A stretch of 64,000 nucleotides of DNA from Paucibacter_B soli. GTDB taxonomy: Bacteria > Pseudomonadota > Gammaproteobacteria > Burkholderiales > Burkholderiaceae_C. Where the stretch lies: positions 242,429-306,428 of the forward strand of contig NZ_JBBHJW010000009.1 of NCBI RefSeq assembly GCF_037482845.1, read 5' to 3'. The notes below the pieces were generated by a model. It did not search any database. It was not told where the DNA came from and saw only the letters and a program-made list of their open reading frames with translations. Below, one piece after another: positions 59,649-64,000 of the stretch. The stretch's first letter is position 1, and each line of letters begins with the position of its first letter. The translations under genes were made by a program, and so were the position numbers.

Positions 59649-59887
59649 AGTTCCACGTCGGCTTCGACCTCAGTTACCTGATCGGTCTCAGTGACAGGGG
59701 CCTGATGGAGGCCGTCTCGAGTCCGGGGAACTCAGTGGTTGAAGTCCGAGCCGAGCTTGTATGCCGGCGCGCTGCTGGGAGGACTCATCTCACGTTCTCT
59801 GAGTGCGACAACCAGAGTAAGACCGGCGTCTGCCTTGGGCACTTCGAAGTCGAGGACTTGAATCTGGACCCCACCAATGAGCGATAA
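59645..59887 (+). CDS. Unknown small protein
   Basis: An 80-residue soluble protein, beta-rich in the middle (SVVEVRAELVCRRAAGRTHLTFSECDNQ). It is coupled to the preceding gene by ATGA and overlaps the next by 11 bp, so it is part of a tight translational chain. No family is recognised. Confidence 0.55.
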   Translation: MKFHVGFDLSYLIGLSDRGLMEAVSSPGNSVVEVRAELVCRRAAGRTHLTFSECDNQSKTGVCLGHFEVEDLNLDPTNER

Positions 59888-61238
59888 GGCAACGCACGTC
59901 GAGTCCCTTCCTGTTTGGATTCCGACGCATCAGTTGGTCCACATTGGAACCATGGACCCCAAGGACAAAGGTGTCCGCGGCGACTCCTATGAAGGGCACG
60001 GTTTGTCATGCAGCGAGTGCCCGGCAGCGTGGGAGGTGATCGCAAAGCTCGGTGGACAGCCCTGGTGGGACATCCACCCGCAACCCAGAGAGCAGCTCCG
60101 ATTCCTTGATCTCCACCGGCTCAATGCGAAGAGTAAGGAAGTCATGCGTGATTGGGCTGTGGCCCATGGCCTGGCCGTTCCGGCGGTTGGTCACAAAGTC
60201 AGCTGGTTCGACGAAGACCATAAGGACATGGTCTCCACCGTTTTCCCCGACTCCGCCCAGGCCGAAGAAGAGTTTGAGTTCATCTCTGATGAGTTCGACG
60301 AGTTCGGCACGCCCGGCATGCCGAAGCCGACTATCGAGGCTGTCACTGGCTTCGCAATGACGCCTGAAGCCCTGACGAGGCTCCGGCGGAAGCAGTCTGA
60401 CATCAGCGAGTCCGATGTGCTCTGCGCTCTCCTGTACGTCGAGTCCGAGACCGACTTGCTCGGCGCCTACTGGGGCGACCGGCTGGATCCGTATGGTCTG
60501 TCGGCGCCGCGGGCAGTCATCTTCCCAGAGCGTCTTTTTGGACTCCGGATCATGGAGCATGGCGCATTCGATGCAGAGAGCATCATTGCCGCCGCCAGCA
60601 GCCTGGACCCTGCGCGCACCCGGGCCGCGATTGCTCGAGATCCGCACTCGCCTGAGTTGCGCGAGATCCGGAATGAATTTGGCGGCACCGTTCTGTTCCA
60701 CCTGGTGAACACTGCAATGATCGTCGGCAAGTCCGGGTTCGATGCTGATGGCACCCAGGTGCGCACGATCATCGAGTGCGCTCAAGCCCTCCTGGCTGCT
60801 GGCGCTACCTGCGAAGCCACATCCATCGCGCATTCCGCGGCTCAGGTCTTCCTCGATGAGCAGTGGTTCGACTACCCGGCGGCCCATGAGCTCGAGGAGA
60901 TGATGGTCGAGCTCATCAAGGCCAAGCAGATCGACCCCAATGCCGTCCTCGGGAAGACCGCAACACCAGTCAGTGAAATGCGCCTGCTGTCCGGCGCCCT
61001 GTCCATGGGGAACTTGCCGGCCTTCAGAAGCCTCCTCGCCGCCGGAGCCGACCCATTGTTGGCGCTTGAGGGCACCGGCTTCTCCGACCCCATTGCCTAC
61101 GCCAACTCCATTGGGAAGCCTGGAAGCAGCGCTGCAGCTGGCCTTCTGACCGAGCGCGCAATGTCCGCCGTCCTTTCTCAGCCCACCATGCATGTCGCCG
61201 CCGCCCGGCCGCGCCATCGCCCACGGACTTCCCTTTAA
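59877..61238 (+). CDS. Ankyrin-like protein with basic C-terminus
   Basis: A 453-residue protein. The N-terminal third has a small CxxC-like element (LSCSECPAAW) and acidic stretches; from about residue 230 loosely ankyrin-like helix pairs appear (IIECAQALLAAGATCEATS, LSMGNLPAFRSLLAAGADPLLAL). The C-terminus AARPRHRPRTSL is strongly basic. It resembles the protein at 13 kb and the next gene in style. Confidence 0.6.
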   Translation: MSDKATHVESLPVWIPTHQLVHIGTMDPKDKGVRGDSYEGHGLSCSECPAAWEVIAKLGGQPWWDIHPQPREQLRFLDLHRLNAKSKEVMRDWAVAHGLAVPAVGHKVSWFDEDHKDMVSTVFPDSAQAEEEFEFISDEFDEFGTPGMPKPTIEAVTGFAMTPEALTRLRRKQSDISESDVLCALLYVESETDLLGAYWGDRLDPYGLSAPRAVIFPERLFGLRIMEHGAFDAESIIAAASSLDPARTRAAIARDPHSPELREIRNEFGGTVLFHLVNTAMIVGKSGFDADGTQVRTIIECAQALLAAGATCEATSIAHSAAQVFLDEQWFDYPAAHELEEMMVELIKAKQIDPNAVLGKTATPVSEMRLLSGALSMGNLPAFRSLLAAGADPLLALEGTGFSDPIAYANSIGKPGSSAAAGLLTERAMSAVLSQPTMHVAAARPRHRPRTSL

Positions 61239-61242
61239 GCGC

Positions 61243-61878
61243 ATGACACCTACCGACACCGCAAAGTCCCAGGCATACATCGGAATGGACCCGTCCGAGC
61301 GTGCGACTGCCGTCGGCAAGGCAGTCTGGGGCTATGAGAACGAGCAGCTCTCGATGCAAGACCTCCAGGACATCCTGGTGGGCAAGCATGGTCATCAGAC
61401 CGCCCTGGACTTCATCGAAACGCTCTCGACAGGGGTTGCACTACCTGGCTCGGGGAAGGTAGTCTCCTTCGCTGGCCTCTGTGCCTACTACCAAAATATT
61501 GAGTACCTGGCGGCAATTACCTCACTTGCGCCACACCTGACCCTTGCCCCACACCGCGCTGAGGAGGTGACGCCGCTCTCACACTCGCAGTGGATTGACA
61601 GGCTCTGCACCAGGCGCGACAACGACGGGGACCTCAAGATCCATTCGCTGTTCCTCCACGCCGCAACCCGCACAAGCGCCACGGCTGAGAAAATGCTCTC
61701 CATCGCCCTTCAGCATCAGCCTGCTCATCCCGACATCGAAGTGGTGCTGGCCAATGGCGGTACGGGTGGCGCCATCCTGGCTCAAGTCCTAATGCAGCGA
61801 CAGCTTGGCACTCAGCTTGACGACTCAACGCTCCCTGATGCGTCGACCCGCCTGCCGCGCAGGAATAGGCAGATGTAG
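61243..61878 (+). CDS. Ankyrin-like helical protein
   Basis: A 211-residue helical protein. The C-terminal half (SLFLHAATRTSATAEKMLSIALQHQPAHPDIEVVLANGGTGGAILAQVLMQRQLG) has helix-turn-helix units like degenerate ankyrin repeats. It ends RLPRRNRQM, basic without Arg-Pro. It starts 4 bp after the preceding stop. Confidence 0.55.
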   Translation: MTPTDTAKSQAYIGMDPSERATAVGKAVWGYENEQLSMQDLQDILVGKHGHQTALDFIETLSTGVALPGSGKVVSFAGLCAYYQNIEYLAAITSLAPHLTLAPHRAEEVTPLSHSQWIDRLCTRRDNDGDLKIHSLFLHAATRTSATAEKMLSIALQHQPAHPDIEVVLANGGTGGAILAQVLMQRQLGTQLDDSTLPDASTRLPRRNRQM

Positions 61879-61945
61879 CGGCTCGCAATACCCGAGTCGC
61901 TGAAGGCAAGCTGGCACAAAGGGGGCGAAAGCTCAGCAAGTTCGA

Positions 61946-62731
61946 ATGAATCCACACAATCCCGAAATCGCAGTTGACCAGGAGCGCCTTGATGCCGAGG
62001 CAGCCGCCTTGGCACTTCGACTTCGCCTGAATGGGGTCCAGCCGGGCTCGAGTGGCGCGCTGAAGGCCAGCCAAGAGATCCAGGCCCTCTCCGATCCTGA
62101 GCTGCGGCTGGAGCTGCACCAGCTCCGCACCAAGGACCGCGCGCTCACCGCGGCTGCAGCTGAGCACCCCGCCCGGCAGGTGGCCCTGAAGGAGCTCGCG
62201 AGGCGATACGGCCAGGCCTTCGGTGAGTTGCCAAAGGCTGCGGATTTCGAGGCCGTGCTGGAGGAGCGATTCGACCTGAAGGTGGGAGCAGATGGTCTTC
62301 TCGAAGCCGGGCGGATCGATGCCAGGCTGTCCTGGGTCGGGGAAATGCCATTCGCCCTCTTCCACCACACCAGCTCCGCGCTCCTGGCGTCCATGCGCCA
62401 AGAAGGACTGCGGATCGGCCAACCGACGAACTTCTTCAACACCCAGGCCGGCGTCTACGTGTCGACCATCGCCAGCGGTTCACCCGTCGCCGTCTACAGC
62501 GCCCGAGCGGCGCGCGTTCACGGCGGCGAGCCGATCACTTTGAGGGTACGGCGCCGGATCAGCGATCTGACCCCCGATCCTGACGATGCCGATCTTGCGT
62601 GGGCGCAAGGCCGCCAGTTCATCACGCCCTCAGTGCCAGCCAATGTCATCGTCTGGGACGACGCTGTTCCAGCGGCAGCACCAGTCCCGACTACAGCCCG
62701 GCCTCTACGTCCTCGCGGGCCTGGGCGTTGA
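61946..62731 (+). CDS. ADP-ribosyltransferase-like protein with basic tail
   Basis: A 261-residue protein. From about residue 130 an ART-like pattern appears: ALFHHTSSALLASMRQEGLRIG (aromatic-His then a helix ending Gly-Leu), then GVYVSTIASGSPVAVYSARA and ITLRVRRRISD. This recalls ART/RNA-2'-phosphotransferase folds, but catalytic residues are not certain. The end is a stack of Arg and Pro (ARPLRPRGPGR). Its 3' end overlaps a convergent minus-strand gene by 41 bp. Confidence 0.6.
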   Translation: MNPHNPEIAVDQERLDAEAAALALRLRLNGVQPGSSGALKASQEIQALSDPELRLELHQLRTKDRALTAAAAEHPARQVALKELARRYGQAFGELPKAADFEAVLEERFDLKVGADGLLEAGRIDARLSWVGEMPFALFHHTSSALLASMRQEGLRIGQPTNFFNTQAGVYVSTIASGSPVAVYSARAARVHGGEPITLRVRRRISDLTPDPDDADLAWAQGRQFITPSVPANVIVWDDAVPAAAPVPTTARPLRPRGPGR

Positions 62732-62864
62732 GATCCTCGACGGCTCGCCTGGAGAGCAAGATTCTCAGATCGGTGCTGCCCAAGATCATGTAGTCGTGGC
62801 CAATCTCATTGCACCCGGCCTTCTCGAGCAACTCGATTGCCTTCTTCGAGAGTTGCGTCGCCAT
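62691..62864 (-). CDS. Small protein, convergent
   Basis: A 57-residue ORF (MATQLSKKAIELLEKAGCNEI ... LRILLSRRAVEDLNAQAR) with regular helical composition. It is preceded by a 19-residue ORF ending 2 bp before its ATG, which could be a leader. It overlaps the end of the ART-like gene. Confidence 0.5.
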   Translation of the reverse strand: MATQLSKKAIELLEKAGCNEIGHDYMILGSTDLRILLSRRAVEDLNAQAREDVEAGL

Positions 62865-62940
62865 CGTCAGCCTCGCTCGGCTTCTGAGGGCAGCTTGTGG
62901 GCAGCCTGGCTGATTTTTGCTGACATGGCTCTTTCCTAGA

Positions 62941-63165
62941 CTATCGGTGCGGCAACATTCGGAGGCTCGCTCCCACCAATAACACTGAGGCCCCCATCAG
63001 TGCGGGGAACGAGGCCGCCAGCCCTCCCGGTAGCGCCACAGTCGCCCGCCAGCCAGGTTCGGGAGTTGCACCGAGCATGGCTGCTATGGCCATCAGCATT
63101 CCAGCGACTGCCAGGAAAACGCCGATTAGCCTCCTCGGTGACTGCTCTGAAGATTTGGAATTCAT
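62941..63165 (-). CDS. Small membrane protein
   Basis: A 74-residue protein with two hydrophobic helices (RLIGVFLAVAGMLMAIAAML and PALMGASVLLVGASLRML). Both ends are basic. It lies 19 bp after the exported protein behind it. Unknown role. Confidence 0.6.
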   Translation of the reverse strand: MNSKSSEQSPRRLIGVFLAVAGMLMAIAAMLGATPEPGWRATVALPGGLAASFPALMGASVLLVGASLRMLPHR

Positions 63166-63184
63166 GTTTTATCTCTTTCCGTGG

Positions 63185-63577
63185 TCAGTGAGCTTGCGAA
63201 ATCACCGCGCCGTTCGGTCGGTAGAGATAGGTCCGGTTGTCCTTTGAGACAACCTTCCATTGCTCGGTGATGAGCTTGCGATCCTCGACGTAGTGAACGG
63301 TGACCACCGGCTTGTCGATGAAGGTGCAGCCATCTCTTGCGCGCCCTTGATCCATGAAGTCGCGGGGGCACTTGTCATCGCCGAAGACAGCAACGACTTT
63401 CCCGCCAGTCCGGCCATCGATGTTCAGCTTGATGCCAGGTCCAAGGACAGGCACAGGCGCCTTGGCTCCGGAGACTTCGATCATCTTCGCGGCAAGGCCA
63501 GCGAGCCCATCAGCCTGTGCAGCCATACCAACGCACAGCAGGGTCAGGCCAGCAATCATCGTCTTCTTCATCTTCAT
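63185..63577 (-). CDS. Exported small protein
   Basis: A 130-residue protein with a signal peptide (MKMKKTMIAGLTLLCVGMAAQA). The mature part is beta-rich with two cysteines (GDDKCPRDF, RDGCTFID) and ends HH-like beta strands with VTVHYVEDRKLITEQWKVVSK. Probably periplasmic; unknown family. Confidence 0.65.
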   Translation of the reverse strand: MKMKKTMIAGLTLLCVGMAAQADGLAGLAAKMIEVSGAKAPVPVLGPGIKLNIDGRTGGKVVAVFGDDKCPRDFMDQGRARDGCTFIDKPVVTVHYVEDRKLITEQWKVVSKDNRTYLYRPNGAVISQAH

Positions 63578-63598
63578 GGTTCCCTTCTCTTTCCGAAG

Positions 63599-63829
63599 TC
63601 AGCCGTTCGCTGGCGCAGCGGCGGCCAGGTATGCGGAGGAAAAGTTGTCGGCCGCGTCATCCCAGGTGTCCGGGTCGCTCTCATTGCAGCTGTTCCAGCC
63701 AAGCCACCACTCCTCATGGCGCCAGTCGCTTTCCTGGTAAGGATTCTGGGAATAGTGAATGCGCTTGCCGTACGCTTCGACGCCGAGGTCGTACGGCAAG
63801 GGCTCTGGGTTGGCGGGAGGGAGCGCCAT
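63599..63829 (-). CDS. RMF-like small protein
   Basis: A 76-residue protein with the pattern found in ribosome modulation factor-like and phage small proteins: NPYQESDWRHEEWWLGWNSC. The rest is acidic and Ala-rich, and the domain is only partly recognisable. It lies 22 bp upstream of the exported protein gene. Confidence 0.5.
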   Translation of the reverse strand: MALPPANPEPLPYDLGVEAYGKRIHYSQNPYQESDWRHEEWWLGWNSCNESDPDTWDDAADNFSSAYLAAAAPANG

Positions 63830-63843
63830 AACTCTTTCCTCGG

Positions 63844-63999
63844 TTAGGCGCCAATCAACTGCACCAGCGCCATGTCGTTATCCGCAGCGTTCCAACTTGT
63901 GTGCTGGAACTCACTTCGAAGTTCGTCATACCCAAACTGGTCGCGGATGTAGATTCCGGCGTGCCGCTCGTGATCGAAGGTGTTCTGTGAATCGAACAT
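63844..63999 (-). CDS. Small protein at the window edge
   Basis: A 51-residue ORF (MFDSQNTFDHERHAGIYIRDQ ... NAADNDMALVQLIGA) starting at the last bases of the window; it may be longer if the true start lies beyond the edge. It lies 15 bp before the RMF-like gene on the same strand. Confidence 0.45.
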   Translation of the reverse strand: MFDSQNTFDHERHAGIYIRDQFGYDELRSEFQHTSWNAADNDMALVQLIGA

Positions 64000-64000
64000 A

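Noticed and set aside
62686..62697. CCCGACTACAGC near the end of the ART-like gene, similar to an IS end
   Set aside because: Only about 12 bp match and they are coding on both strands; no partner end or transposase is near.
1..64000. Jumbo phage origin, because of RecA, topoisomerase and many unknown genes
   Set aside because: No capsid, tail, terminase or lysis genes were seen, and a type IVb pilus, HipA, CheW and EAL proteins fit a conjugative plasmid better. The window is partial, so this is not excluded outright.

Overview
The window looks like part of a large conjugative plasmid, or an integrated conjugative element, from a betaproteobacterium, most likely of the Burkholderiales. This rests on high-GC coding sequence, beta-proteobacterial-looking RecA and topoisomerase IV, and a plasmid-style type IVb thin-pilus cluster. 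No ribosomal, tRNA or central-metabolic genes were seen, and no phage structural genes.

Layout. 0-7 kb: thin-pilus operon in R64-like order: assembly ATPase (cut by the window edge), inner-membrane platform, major prepilin, a small exported protein, a PilV-like minor prepilin, two paralogous glycine-rich exported proteins and a lytic transglycosylase. 7-16.7 kb: a hipA/HTH pair in divergent arrangement, a TnpB element, an ankyrin-like protein and an orphan cytosine methyltransferase. 16.8-26.3 kb: one long plus-strand operon with recJ, an ADP-ribosyltransferase-like protein, four unknowns, an Mrr-like nuclease, an SF1 helicase and a GNAT enzyme, many with overlapping start/stop codons. 26.3-29.9 kb (minus): protease-like protein, DEDDh exonuclease, exported proteins and a secreted nuclease. 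30-33.2 kb: a HAD-Nudix fusion, unknowns and a broken HD hydrolase, with a DnaA-box pair between them. 33.4-41.8 kb: recA, a DUF2384 protein, an Ig-like lipoprotein and a parE-x-parC topoisomerase IV set. 41.8-46.4 kb: a scrambled accessory zone with IS ends, a tnpB relic, a zinc-finger-less TnpB and a duplicated EAL fragment. 46.4-50 kb (minus): rdgC-cheW-small membrane protein-EAL operon. 50.4-62.7 kb: flap exonuclease, metallopeptidase/VWA protein, TPR protein, many unknown small proteins, another TnpB element, ankyrin-like proteins and an ART-like protein. 62.7-64 kb (minus): small and exported proteins.

Two window-wide patterns stand out. First, thirteen unrelated cytosolic proteins end exactly in Arg-Pro after an arginine-rich tail, and about a dozen more have a similar basic C-terminus. 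The codons differ each time, so the shared feature is at protein level. Proteins with signal peptides lack the Arg-Pro ending. This looks like a common targeting tag; delivery through a conjugative type IV secretion system fits the pilus genes, but that is inference. Second, about twenty genes share one promoter style: TTGNNN, usually 17 bp, then TATNNT, with a CGTATGTGA-like end to the spacer. At seven of these genes the predicted transcription start is the first base of the start codon, so the mRNAs should be leaderless.
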